Part shown: piece after piece, positions 20,777 through 31,119 of the stretch
How the letters are laid out: each line of letters starts with the position of its first letter
Numbering within the stretch: the first letter of the stretch is position 1
Source: Tricholoma matsutake
Lineage: Eukaryota > Basidiomycota > Agaricomycetes > Agaricales > Tricholomataceae
DNA length: 64,000 nucleotides
Direction: 5' to 3'
NCBI GenBank assembly: GCA_026075535.2
Contig: AP026547.1
Location: forward strand, 1,612,001 to 1,676,000
Position numbers and translations under genes: made by a program
The notes under the pieces: generated by a model
What the model was told of the DNA's origin: nothing
The model's input: the letters and a program-made list of their open reading frames with translations, nothing else
Databases searched by the model: none

Positions 20777-21067
20777 ATGGCATCAAGTATGAGATACTGT
20801 GATTCATGCAAAATCGACATGAAGATTGGCTTTGGAGGGGAGGCCAACTGGACTAGCCATACAGAGAGTGCAGCCCATCACAAAAATGAGGCTGCCAACA
20901 GTGTTTCTTCCAATTCTAAGTTAACATCTTTCTTCAAAAGGAAACCCCCAGAAAGCACGGCCATGCCCAAACCCTCAGTGCTACCTTCTTCTTTACTAAA
21001 TCCTGCCTTTTTTTCATCCCAGGCTTGTCCTTTGCCTGTGTCTCCCATCGTCAGACGAGGAGATTAA
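20777..21067 (+). CDS. Zinc-finger protein, N-terminal exon; function unknown
   Basis: A 96-residue ORF from ATG 20777. Residues 8-11 (CDSC) and two His at about 31 and 37 (SHTESAAHHK) form a C2H2/BED-like finger, preceded by KIGFGGEANW. Then comes KLTSFFKRKPP and a Ser/Pro-rich tail. I recall this finger plus LTSFFxKKP arrangement at the start of large, often transposon-linked proteins in mushrooms. Here only this part exists, as the ORF stops at 21065 and no continuation is seen. It may be a first exon whose partner was lost. Confidence 0.45.
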   Translation: MASSMRYCDSCKIDMKIGFGGEANWTSHTESAAHHKNEAANSVSSNSKLTSFFKRKPPESTAMPKPSVLPSSLLNPAFFSSQACPLPVSPIVRRGD

Positions 21068-21932
21068 GGAGAAAGGCGAGTGATCGGGCTGATGGACCAT
21101 TATTAAATTATGTAATTATTTCCTTATTTGGACATAAAGGGGGGGGAGGGGGGGTATGAAGTACCCTTGGACGTATAAACCAAGGTCATATACTTGAAAA
21201 ATTTCTTGCACACCCCTTGCAGCTGCATGCCCATTGCCCACAAGTTTGAAACCTACCTGGATAGGTGACACATTGCATTGGGTTTATGACATGGGCTAAT
21301 GTTGGATTATTGTAGATCCTACTTACGTGCGCCTTGTTGATGTCACGGTGGGGGCCACGTTAGGCATGATAACGTTCCTTCCACCGCATGGTCTCCTCTG
21401 ACCGTGGTCAGTTCAGCGCTGATCTGTTTGATGTTCCAGCTTCGCCATCAAGCATCTCAATCACTTACATTCCCTTTCATCCATGTCGGATCACACACAT
21501 CGCCAGCGTCGACTGTCGCGATCCCACAGTTCAAGCTCAGCGCAGCTAAAATCAACACTTGCCACCGCCTGTGCAGAGGTTTAAATCTGCAACACTAAGT
21601 CCTTTTAGACATAGGATAAACAATGTGGATAGGCTGACTCTAAAAGAATAAATAATTCAAGGTTACTATTACAACCAACTGTTCAAACATTTGGTAAATT
21701 TTGGTCAATTGGTAAATTTTGGTCAAAAAAAAAGTCAGAAAATTTGAAAGAAAACCCATTTTGACTGAGTGATTTTTTTGGGTGACATAACTTTGGTCGT
21801 AGTATTAGTGAGCATATCTAATAATTTGGAGAGTAGCTGACACCTCATCTCTGCAATTGCTTCTCCTTAGCTCTACATGGCAGTTTGCTACATTATTGAA
21901 CGTCACTGGTGATTGCATAAAATACTTACAAG
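21068..21932. other. No recognised gene
   Basis: AT-rich with a G-rich run at 21140-21160 and a short duplication of GGTCAATTGGTAAATTTT near 21690-21722. Nothing coding could be supported. Confidence 0.4.
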
Positions 21933-22625
21933 CTACATCAGCTGATTGTTAAGCGCCGTGGCCGCAGGATCAGTTAGAACGAGGAGTGCCTGCAAACGGT
22001 CACGAGATTTGGCAGTGGACAGGAGAAACAGGTTCGGCAATGCGAGAGGCGGCATTGCCATTCTGGCTTGTTCCTCTAATGTCTCGATGAAATCAGCACT
22101 TTCGGTATGTTTGTGACCGCGGACGGTGAGCTCGGCCTCCGAGAACGGCCCAAACATGCACACCCACCAGTAAGGGCCCACAAGCAAAATCCAGTCAACC
22201 GTGTTACCATTGATAGGGTACTGGTTCTTGATAGCCGCCTTCGCTTGATTCTTCGCCTGATAAAAGAGTCAATGAAATGTTAAAAGGACTTCGTGGTCCT
22301 CGCAGAGGGATTGAGCAGGCGGTAACAGATGCATCGCTTGGACAGCCCTTTTGGCTTCCACCCCAAAACGTAACATGAAGGTTGGAACTGTGCCAGGGAG
22401 AGTAAAGTTTCCAACACTAACATCAGGAACTTCTGACCGTTTGTCTTGTGGGTCATCCAGTTTCCATTTCAACGATAGTTGAGGATAAATCACAAAGTGT
22501 TCTTGTAGATCCTTATGCACCGTCAGAAACTTGGTAAATACGGCATACACAATGTCTTCGCGTGGTGTGCCGACGACCGCCTTTAAAGCAATATTCCGCC
22601 AGTATGCAGGGGTTGGGGGCATCAC
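21933..22625 (-). pseudogene. Orphan protein with a PD-(D/E)XK-like signature
   Basis: From ATG 22625 the frame reads MMPPTPAYWRNIALKAVVG, and later SEVPDVSVGNFTLPG and LRFGVEAKRAVQAMHLLPP. It reaches a TGA after LLTFH and continues in the same frame as LFYQAKNQAKAAI, DWILLVGPYWW and FGPFSEAELTVRGHK to 21933. PD followed about 22 residues later by E-A-K, then a Gln/Lys-rich helix, fits the core of the PD-(D/E)XK nuclease fold, but that is inference. I recall this as a repeated orphan family in Agaricomycetes. The single TGA is probably a premature stop. Alternatively this is a non-enzymatic protein with a chance motif. Confidence 0.5.
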
Positions 22626-23044
22626 GAATTTGAGGAGTGACCTGGAGTTATGTTAGAGAGTATGGATTCAGGTTGGTGATCCTTACAATGAACGTGATTG
22701 TGGTGGGAGAGGAACGATGTCAAGGAGATTGAAAAGTATTGTTATCTCAACTTATCTGTGGTTGTGCACATGATGCATGATGTATGATACTGCGCCCTGG
22801 AATGTGAGGCCCACGGCGACCACGTTCCAGGTTCATTTGATGGAACGTGGCATGGTGGTTGGCGTGCGCCATTATATTTGTGATAATTTATATAGATAAT
22901 ATTAATGTCACATGAGTACTTGAGTTGTTCCACTCCTTATGTCATGGACACGCTGTCTTTCTCCCCACAACATTTTCCCAACCTCCGCCGGTATATCATG
23001 TTTGTCCTCAGCAATTCTTTGACTCACTTGTTGATACCTTAGAG
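22626..23044. other. Intergenic between two divergent orphan genes
   Basis: Separates 21933-22625 (minus) and 23045-23371 (plus). There is a short inverted repeat around 22797-22856 (TGGAATGTGAGGCC...GGAACGTGG). No core promoter could be assigned with confidence. Confidence 0.35.
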
Positions 23045-23371
23045 ATGGCTAACCAAAAACTCTATATCAAGGGATATAAGCTTGATCCCGAGGAAATACA
23101 CAAAACATTTAGCAGAAAGCCTGATCTGCCGGAAGCGACCTGCAACATCTACTGGTATCAGCCGATTGTTGATTACATCCCAGAGGATGCCTACAGATAC
23201 GTTGGATGTGGACTTGAGCCAGATGGTCATTACAACCTAGTACTCGTCCTTGACAATGGAGATGATGAGGCAGCATTGAAGAAAACCAATGTCAACGTTC
23301 CCGAATCACTTCCTAAGCAGGTTCTACAGGTTTTAATGCCTGGTGTCTGGGAGTCTGTTGACAAACCCTGA
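23045..23371 (+). CDS. Small intact hypothetical protein, 108 residues
   Basis: I start it at ATG 23045 (MANQKLYIKGYKLDPEEIHKTF) rather than further upstream because the upstream codons look non-coding and the ATG is preceded by GAG. The product is acidic with Trp/Tyr-rich segments (YWYQPIVDYIPEDAYRYVGCG and NLVLVLDNGDDE). It has no signal peptide or membrane span. No internal stop is present, which is unusual in this window, so it may be a live host gene. I do not recognise the family. Confidence 0.5.
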   Translation: MANQKLYIKGYKLDPEEIHKTFSRKPDLPEATCNIYWYQPIVDYIPEDAYRYVGCGLEPDGHYNLVLVLDNGDDEAALKKTNVNVPESLPKQVLQVLMPGVWESVDKP

Positions 23372-23884
23372 ACTAAATGAAGGAGAACAGTACTTGTCAT
23401 CACTTATCTGGTTTGTCCCCTCTGATGGTAGAACAGGTATTCCTGCATTGAGAGCTGTATAGGAGGACTTGGCCACATAACGTTAACTGCCTAGAGTGTT
23501 TTATACCCTCACCGTCCCTGCCAGTGTAACACCCAGCACCAGGAATTCATTACCCATAGTGATGATGCAAGGATGGACAACGGTTCAATTTATTATAATG
23601 CTATGCCAACGTATCTGTTCCTTTCTTTACATCCTTTGTGATGACCCTCAGCCAATCGCCAAACACTTACAGTTTGTCTGTCGTTACCTTGTAACTTTAT
23701 CATGCATCTACAGTCAAACCCCTCTGTTGGGAACTGGTAGGTTGCCGACTCACTGCCGACTCATGCGCACAGGCGTGAGGGCTCGAGATGAGACACTTGT
23801 TATTCTGGTGTGACTACCTTACTAATAGTTATGGTGCTGTGTCACAGTACCTACTACTTGCCTACTACAGCTGTCGGCTTGCCT
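23372..23884. other. No recognised gene
   Basis: Short ORFs only. The right part joins the end of the copia fragment. Nothing further could be supported. Confidence 0.35.
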
Positions 23885-24473
23885 CCTAACACTCCCCCTC
23901 AAGTCGATGTGAGCCCCATTTCGGAAGTATGTTGATGATGTTTTGGATGTGGGAGAGCCTTCATGAGGATATTGGCTGTTTGTTGTGGATCTTGACAGTT
24001 CTCGATGGTTATCAGCCCTTGCTCGATGAGTTCTCAGACCCAATGCCATTGAATGGCAATATGTTAGCTTTGATGATGGAACAGCTGGTTTTTGGCCATC
24101 GAGATTGAACCGTCATTGCCACCTTTGATGAGAACTGGAGAATCTTGAGGGTAACTGAGTTCTTCAAAGAGATTCTGCAACCAACAAGCTTTGCATCCAG
24201 CTTCAGATAGAGCAACATATTCAGCTTTGGTTGATGAGAGGGCAATCGTTGTTTGTTTCTTGGATTTCTAGATAATAGCTCCCCCAGCTGCTAAGAATAT
24301 GTAACCTGATGTTGATTTGCAGTCATCATGGTTAGCATAAGCAGCATCAGCAAATCCACAGAAGAAGTTGGAGTGATTGGAATGGGTGGGTGCTTTAGAG
24401 TGTGTGATGCTGAGATTTTTGGTTCCAGCTAGATAACATAGTAGCCATTTTAATGCCATAACATGTTCATCCC
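23885..24473 (-). pseudogene. Ty1/copia pol fragment, RNase H end (copia 1)
   Basis: The minus-strand reading has ALKWLLCYLAGTKNLSIT, FCGFADAAYANHDDCKSTSGYIF, then KSKKQTTIALSSTKAEYVAL, EAGCKACWLQNL, HHQSKHIAIQWH and ELIEQGLITIENCQDPQQTANILMKAL. This is the standard C-terminal RNase H end of copia Pol (GYSDADWA, WKSKKQ, LSSTEAEY, TKHIDIRYHFIR, ADIFTKPL). It is broken by TGA/TAG codons. A hAT-like element (24474-26313) is inserted at its 5' side, and no further upstream copia sequence could be recognised beyond it. Confidence 0.75.
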
Positions 24474-26313
24474 TAGTGATGTTCCAGCCTGGCTTGGCCC
24501 AAAAGCCCCAGCTTTGGCTTGGCCTGAGGCAGCTTTGGCCTATGGAAATCCTGGGCCAAGCCAAAGCCGCCACTCACGGCTTGGCTTTGGCCTGGCCCGG
24601 CTCAGGCTGTGGCTTTCATAAAGTCGATTTTGATAGCGTAGGGGCTGGGGGCATAGGACACGACTACTGTACAACGAGTTTGGCGAGTTTTTTTTTTGAG
24701 GCACCATTGATTTAATCTGCTATATCAAATTTACTTGTAAAATCACTATATCAAAAGAACACAGGTGCGTATTCCTCTTGTCTCATCAGATCTTAAATAT
24801 GTATGAAAATGAGTTAGGATCGATCCAAAATTCAGCCTGAACCATGCACAACTCACCATATCTAGCTTTCTCTTAAAATCACTATATTGAGAGAACGCGG
24901 AGGCACGTTCTTCTCGTCTCGTCAGGTCTGAAATCTGTGAGGAAAACTTGTTAGGATCAATCCCAAGTTTAGCCTGAACGATGCACAACCTAGTAGCACT
25001 ACCTATCCTGCTATATTTATATTTCTCATAAATTGAGAGAACGGGGTGTCACATTCCTCTCGTCTCATCGGATCTGAAATCTGCAAGAAAAACTTGTTAG
25101 GATAAATCCCAAGTTCACCCCGAACGATGCACAACTCACGGAGTAGCATTACTTATCCTGCTATATATAGCTTTCTTGTAAAATCACTATATTGAGAGAA
25201 TGCATTGGCGCGTTCCTCTCATCTCATCAGATCTGAAATCTGCTAGAAAAACTGATTAAGATCAATCCAAAGTTCAGCCTGAACGATACCCAACTCACCT
25301 AGTAGCATTAGCTATCCTGCTATATCTAATTTGCTTGTAAAATCACCATATCCAGAGAACATGGTGATGCGTTCCTCTTGTCTCATCAGATGTAAAATCA
25401 GTAATTAGAATATGTTAGGATAGATCCAATGTTCAGCCTGAACAATGCAAGACTCACCTAGTAGCCTTAGCTATTATTCTGCTATATCTAATTTACTCGT
25501 AAAATCGCTATACAAAAAATAAATGCGGCTGCACATTCCTCTTGTCTTGTCAGATCCCAGAAAGTTAGTACACGTACAGCGTGTTGATGTCCCGGGAAGC
25601 GATGCACATCAAACTTGTGTTGACCATAAGATTATCGTTGAGTTGGGGCCATGTCGGTGAACAGAAATGTGAAACACACCCTGTGATGTGAAAAAACCCT
25701 CCCTATCTATGCACTTCACCTCCTCCACACTTCCATCACCCTGGAACAAGGATACCCAGTCGCTACTAATTCCGTGTTCATGTAAATGTTGATCAAGATG
25801 GTGTTGTCGTTGTTAGGATGACAAGTAGTAAACCAAAAAATCTGGATGCGCTTCGAGGTAACAAGCTTATGATCAGTATGATAGTCATGAAAATGATGAG
25901 TGAGATACTTCAAACTTTGTGCAGCAGACTTGGCCAGATGGTAGAAGAAGCAGTGGAGGTTTTGTTGTGATATCGCGTATGGTTGTTCAAGTTACGTGTT
26001 TGATCAATGCTCGGCTATTTCCGGAACTTGCAACCAAACTGTGTTGGCATGTCACAAGCTACATGTAATGAACAGAGTACATTTCAAGAAAGTCGAGTTA
26101 ATACAAACTCTACAAAGATATGATTTACAAGAAGTTTCAATCAAAATTTAGTATGACTAAAGCCATGGCCTGAGCCAGTGGCTTTGGCTTTCAGCTACTC
26201 TGAGCCGGGCCAAAGCCATTGCTGGGCCATCACCAATGGCCTGGCCTGGCCCAGCCCAAACAGGCTCAGCTTGGCCCAGCTCACAGCTTTGGGCCGGGCC
26301 AGGCACATCACTA
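24474..26313. mobile_element. hAT-like non-autonomous DNA transposon, 1.84 kb
   Basis: The flanks carry a perfect 8-bp duplication, TTCATCCC, at 24466-24473 and 26314-26321. The ends are inverted repeats, TAGTGATGT...CCTGGCTTGGCCCAAAAG on the left and TAGTGATGT..GCCTGGCCCGGCCCAAAG read inward from the right. An 8-bp duplication with TA.TG-type ends is the hallmark of hAT elements. Subterminal regions (24490-24615 and 26157-26300) are packed with GGCTTTGG/GGCCAAGCC motifs, like the transposase-binding repeats of hAT elements. The middle is a minisatellite. No transposase is present, so it would be moved in trans. Confidence 0.8.
24718..25570. repeat. Minisatellite of about 155 bp, roughly 5.5 copies
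   Basis: Six successive units contain the marks TAAAATCRCTATAT, GAGAGAAC, TTCCTCTYGTCTCATCAGAT, TTAGGATC, TTCAGCCTGAACGATGC and ATCCTGCTATAT at spacings of about 145-160 bp. Copies diverge by 15-25% by eye. The array lies inside the hAT-like element. Confidence 0.85.
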
Positions 26314-26321
26314 TTCATCCC

Positions 26322-26815
26322 ATTATACTGCAATGAGCTTACGACCTGTGCCTCCACCACTCTGTCTCCAGCTCATAGGGGGGCAAGCCCCCCAAACCCC
26401 CCTGTATTCAATCTTTAATCCTACTACTTTACATAATATCTGGTATGCTTGCACAGCTCGCTTTGTTTACATAACACAATGCTTTATACTTACAGCGCTT
26501 TGCATAAAGGATGGCAGTTTTGCAGAATTTGAATTGATGACCAAATTTGATACTTAGCATATTTTATAATAGTAATCACATCGAGCTGTTATCTATCACT
26601 TGTCCCACTGTATATGATGTTCCACAAGATCAGTCACAACATCAAGATTGCAGCACTGAACCTGCATGAGAGTAGCATACTCCCTCTTCCAGATATTCTT
26701 GCTTGTGTTGGATTCTCTTAATGTACCTTTTATCGTGTTCTCAAGCTCTGGAAAGAAACTGGTGATGTTGTCCCCCATCGACATGGCAACCACAAGGGTC
26801 AACCTCACCTAGTAC
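26322..26815. other. No recognised gene
   Basis: Contains the inverted pair GGGGGGCAAGCCCCCC (26378-26393) and otherwise unremarkable sequence. No continuation of the copia fragment could be identified here. Confidence 0.35.
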
Positions 26816-27674
26816 TGCACTATGATGATATTCATACCTCCTGCAGCTGATTTGACATTGACCAGACTGGTTTTTAGACAAGCTCCTCAACCTTTTGAAA
26901 CACAACTGCTTTGTTACACCACCATCCACCGGGAACTGAAAAATGCTGGAATGTCCTGCAAGAAGTTGAATATTATTGCAAAAGAAAGAAATGAGCCACT
27001 TCAACATGATTACATGTGACACATGGCACAGTATAGCCCTGAGCAACTTGGATTTCTTGATGAGACCTCAAAAAACGACAAGACTCCTGGTTGACACTAT
27101 GGTCGAGGTAAGAGGGGAAGACATGCTCAGATGAAACAAGTGTTTGTGTGAGGTTGATGGCTATCTCAGAGGGCTTGCTGACAGCTGAGGGGATTGTGGC
27201 GAGCACAGTAGTTGAAGGATCAATGAAGTGAGAGGGATTTCTACAGTTTTTGGAAAACCAAGTGGTATGTCAGCTTTTTTGCCCGGGTCCTTTTACAAAG
27301 TTAACAGGTGTAGCTTCCTCTCTGCTCACCATTTCCTGGGCCACTTAGTGTCCTAGTAATGGATAATGCACAAATCCATCATAGTTGAGCTTGTGGGTCA
27401 ATATGGCAAGTCTTCCCTTCAGTCAAGCTCTTGTCTGGCAGCAAAAGATTCATTTCCAATATCAGGTGTCCATCTCGTCTTCCTACCTCCATACTCTCCA
27501 GATCTCAATCCTATTGAAGAGGCCTTCTCAAAAATCAAAGCGTGGATACATCACAACAATGACATTTTTTCTGCAGCAACAGGGGAAGATCTCATGTATG
27601 GCATGCAGGAGGTGATGAATATAATCACAGAATTGGATGCAATTGGGTACTTTATACATGCAGGTTATGTCTAG
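26816..27674 (+). pseudogene. Tc1/mariner-like (DDE_3) transposase relic
   Basis: In order on the plus strand: a helix-turn-helix part (TTIHRELKNAGMSCKKL then AKERNEPLQHDY), first catalytic Asp in GFLDETSKND (codon at 27059-27061), KRGRHAQMKQVF, then SPFPGPLSVLVMDNAQIHH (second Asp, 27362-27364) and FLPPYSPDLNPIEEAFSKIK (Glu, 27516-27518). This is the order of mariner-type transposases common in mushrooms. Several TGA codons and frameshifts are present. A GTCAAT...ATCAG stretch at about 27402-27465 between the last two acids looks like an intron, since removing it gives near-normal spacing. Terminal repeats were not found. Confidence 0.75.
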
Positions 27675-27699
27675 TTCGATTGTCCATATGTACCACATT

Positions 27700-28762
27700 T
27701 GATGCTGCAATGATGTATACATGTATGAAAAGCACTGATGACTCAATACATGCATAGAGGAAATGTTCATGAAAATAATTATCAGTTATGAGTTGTTGCC
27801 CAGATGCGTTCAATTCAGCAATCTCTCCGGGCTTGAAGTCCATAGTCCTGAGCTCACTGATCTCAATGTGCTGAATAACATGGGAGCCAGAATATCTGTT
27901 GTTCCACAATCGATCAAGGATTTCAGCACTAAGCGAGAACTGGGTACAAAAGTCTTTGATAGTCATCTTCTGACCAGGCTTGAAGGTGGGTGGGAGAAGC
28001 ATAGGAGTACTAGCATGAGATTTGAGAAGAGGCCCAGGCAAAACAGGTGGTTGAAAGAGTCCCAAAAGCTCAGGAGGTAAGTTGATATGATTATGAATTT
28101 CTTGGGCAGCTTTCACCTTGGCATTGAGTTGAAGGCGACATTGTAGACTTGACAGCTACAATGTAAGGGTCAAGGGTGTAAAATAGAGCATTGTTTGGAG
28201 GTGTATCAATCATGGCATATTGGGGGCCTTTGAGCTTCAAGAACAATCACAATGAAATCCCAGGAGGAAATGATCAGCCGAATCCGCTTGGACAAAGCAA
28301 TGTTCACTTCCACACTTTCCTCTGTCCATCAGACACCTCCACCTCGCCCACAACAAACCTATCTGGTTGTTCATGGCCTTATTTTCTGGGAGATTCTGCT
28401 TGGCATTCGGGACCTAGGAGGCACAGGTGAGATAGCGCAAAATGTAATAGTCATACACTTACCTTTGAACCTGCACCTTGTTTCTTCTTCTTCTACTTCT
28501 TCTTCTCAGTCTCACTATCGGACTTGTTGCTATCATCCATTTTGATGATGTTCTCCTTATCTTTACTGCCTGACATCTGAGGGAAAAGATGTTAGCATTG
28601 TACTTGTAGCAGTAAAGCCAACTATATGCTAACCACATTCTTCATAGGGATCTTCCCCTCAATGATAAGTTTTGCAGAGGGACTTGCCTTGGCCTTGAGT
28701 GTGTGTTCTACCAGATAATCGTACTTCTTGGCACTATCCAGTGGCATCAGCTTAGGTGAGTA
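27700..28762 (-). pseudogene. Spliced orphan gene (gene Y), transposon-associated family
   Basis: The minus strand reads MPLDSAKKYDYLVEHTLKAKA to MKNV, then an intron 28577-28633 (ending CCCTCAG), an acidic/Lys-rich exon (SGSKDKENIIKMDDSNKS, KKKQGAGSK), an intron 28414-28462 (GTAAGT...CTCCTAG), then CLMDRGKCGSEHCFV and, after a gap, EIHNHINLPPELLGLF and FCTQFSLSAEILDRL with DFKPGEIAELN. The last part resembles a small helical SAM-like domain seen at the C-terminus of an uncharacterised mushroom family. TGA and TAG interrupt the second exon. No function is known to me. Confidence 0.5.
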
Positions 28763-28953
28763 ACATGGAACAACAAATGAAATGTTGTAATTGAAGTACG
28801 TGATTGCAGTTTTGCATCAGGCAATGTATTATCACTAACAGCAATGTGTATGGTTCCAGCAACTCCTGGTGGTCGTTGGATCATCTCTAGGAGTATTGGG
28901 AAAGCCATAACAAGTGGAACACTTTCTGGACTACCTACTCTAATCTGAACATC

Positions 28954-29322
28954 ATGCAACTGTACAATTTTCTTGTGCAATCCAGAAAGAATCCAAATCT
29001 GGGGAAGCCAAGGAATGGCAATTCAGCAAGGCTTGACTCACATCCAAAGGTTTTGGTATTTCAGGGAATTGGTCCTCTGACCGCTCTTCTAATATGTGGT
29101 GATTGCTTGCTTGCTGGACTAGTTCCAATGTCATCAGCACAACAGATGGGTGCACTTGTTGGAATGGTAGCAAAGGGGGCATTGACTGGCTTGAATCGCC
29201 TTGGATTGACTAATGGAAGCTCATCGCAGAAAGACATTGAAAATGCATTTGTTGAACTGCATAACTATTTAGATAGGAGCTTACAATGGTGGAAAAGGAT
29301 GAGATGGGGTATGACAATGTGA
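28954..29322 (+). CDS. Orphan ORF or exon, unknown function
   Basis: A 122-residue frame with HPKVLVFQGIGPLTALLICG, AGLVPMSSAQQMGALVGMVAKG and LTGLNRLGLTNGSSSQ. It is helical and moderately hydrophobic but not clearly membrane-spanning. A similar pattern (GIG-L-A-L-x-D then a glycine-rich helix) is known to me from anonymous mushroom proteins. It overlaps antisense reading at 28747-29182 that could be upstream exons of gene Y, so one of the two is probably spurious. Confidence 0.35.
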   Translation: MQLYNFLVQSRKNPNLGKPRNGNSARLDSHPKVLVFQGIGPLTALLICGDCLLAGLVPMSSAQQMGALVGMVAKGALTGLNRLGLTNGSSSQKDIENAFVELHNYLDRSLQWWKRMRWGMTM

Positions 29323-30321
29323 TGTTGGAATACCATTTATGCAAGTACACCCACTTGATTAAAAAATAGTTTATGCACATAAACCAAATTATCTAAATTA
29401 TGTAATTTTATAAGCCAAACTGTTTGTTGAACCATGTGACTGTTGCATTGTGAGTGGAACACCCCATTCCACAATACCCCACATCTTACCAGTTATTTGG
29501 GATGCTTCTGCGTTATCTGTTTATAGCCCTCGGTTTCTCTTCATTCATCCACTATAATTGTTTGCAATCGATATGGTAAGTCATTAAGCATAGTTTCTTT
29601 GTCCAGCTCAGTAATGTTTACATTAATTAGGTGCTTGCATATACCTCAAATTACAACACTTGAAACTCGACTGTTGCAGCCTTCATTTCCAGCAAATCTG
29701 ATATACACATATTAGTATGTATCCTGCATTGTTAATATTTAGTTATTGTAACCATATCTTAGTGATGATAAATCATCTCACCAATATGATATCAATGGTA
29801 AATGTTGCAATGGTTTTGGATATTCTGAAATAATGGAGTATGTCATTGCCAATACATCTGGTTTGAATAGTGGCTCTGACATTTTTACTTTAGTCCAATA
29901 TACACCCTAGAACTTGTAACAGTCAAAACTCACCCATTGCAATTGTCCAGTATTGCTGCAAACACAAGGTACACACACTTCTCATCTATATCCTCTTAAC
30001 ACATATAACTAATGATCAACTTATATACATTAGTTACTGTGACCCAGTTTCATCAAAAGTAATGGACAAATCAGAGTATGTCTCTCCCATTCATGCTATC
30101 ATCACTTAATCATATTCGTTCAACCAGGGGTCCAGCATATATGCTGTTACCAAATAATATGCACACTATATCAACTTCTGATATGGTTACTCTGTCAATT
30201 CCACACAACTTTAAAGCACAAATTCTGACTTGTGTTTCGCCGAACTATTCATGCACTTTGAGCCCATGGGCATCTGGTCAACAGTGGCAAAATGCTGTGT
30301 TGACTTTCAATATACCCATTT
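29323..30321. other. AT-rich left flank of element B, no recognised gene
   Basis: Low-complexity AT-rich sequence. Together with 44386-44990 it forms the interrupted target of element B, upstream of the Helitron H1 coding region. No coding or RNA signal could be supported. Confidence 0.4.
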
Positions 30322-31089
30322 TGTTACAATTTTCCTTGTAACTCATGGAACCCGACCGACCTGACATACCTGACAATCCCCTCCAGACAGGAGGCACTCC
30401 TGAATCATGCTTAGAGCATGCCCTTGACACCAGACACACACATGATGCATGCTGACAACATGCATTTGATCCCCTTCCTGTGGAAGGCACCCTTGACGCA
30501 TGGTGACTCCATGCACCTGAACCCATTCCCACACATGCTGTGATATGATAGCCCTTTGACATGAGGTCCATGACATCGGACTCTCACGATTGACATGCTG
30601 TGGCGCAGCATGTCCTTGACATTGGATCCTTGACATTGGATCCATGACATCAGATGCCTCATGCTAGGCATGAGGCTTATCTCTTATTGTTCCCTGACAT
30701 GCTGCGCCACAGCACTCTGTGACATCGGACCCCTCATGCAAGGCATGAGGCTTATTGTTTCTATTCTTACCTGATACACATCTACCTTTACGATTGTACA
30801 GTAAGGACCTCCCACTTAGTATAAGTACTGCGACTCGTAGTAGGGATGTCCTTAGTTTAGATCTAGGCAATCTACAGCTTCAACTTGTGAACTCACAAAC
30901 TTACTTGAAAACACTAAGAAAGCCCCTTAGTGTGTGAACCTGGACTACTCTATGCAGAAGTCCTGCTAGAGTGCACTATCCATCTTACGTCAGACACTCC
31001 GAGTAAGACTAGTGCCAAACAACTTGTCAAGGAAGCACCTCGTCAAATGACATTGACTAGATCGAGTGGTTGAGGCTTCACCCTTAACA
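30322..31089 (+). repeat. 5' LTR of element B (768 bp)
   Basis: About 100 bp longer than the 3' LTR because of extra copies of palindromic modules at 30575-30750 (CCTCATGC..GCATGAGG, CATGCTGCGCCACAGCA, TTGACATTGGATCC). A TATA-like TATAAGTA follows a CCAAT-type region at about 30790-30830, and the short-hairpin array lies at 30920-31085. Confidence 0.9.
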
Positions 31090-31119
31090 TAAGATCTAAA
31101 CTATCTGCTAGCCCACCTA

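Noticed and set aside
24718..25570. rDNA spacer or centromere satellite
   Set aside because: Only about 5.5 copies and bounded by hAT-like ends with a target duplication; no rRNA sequence nearby.
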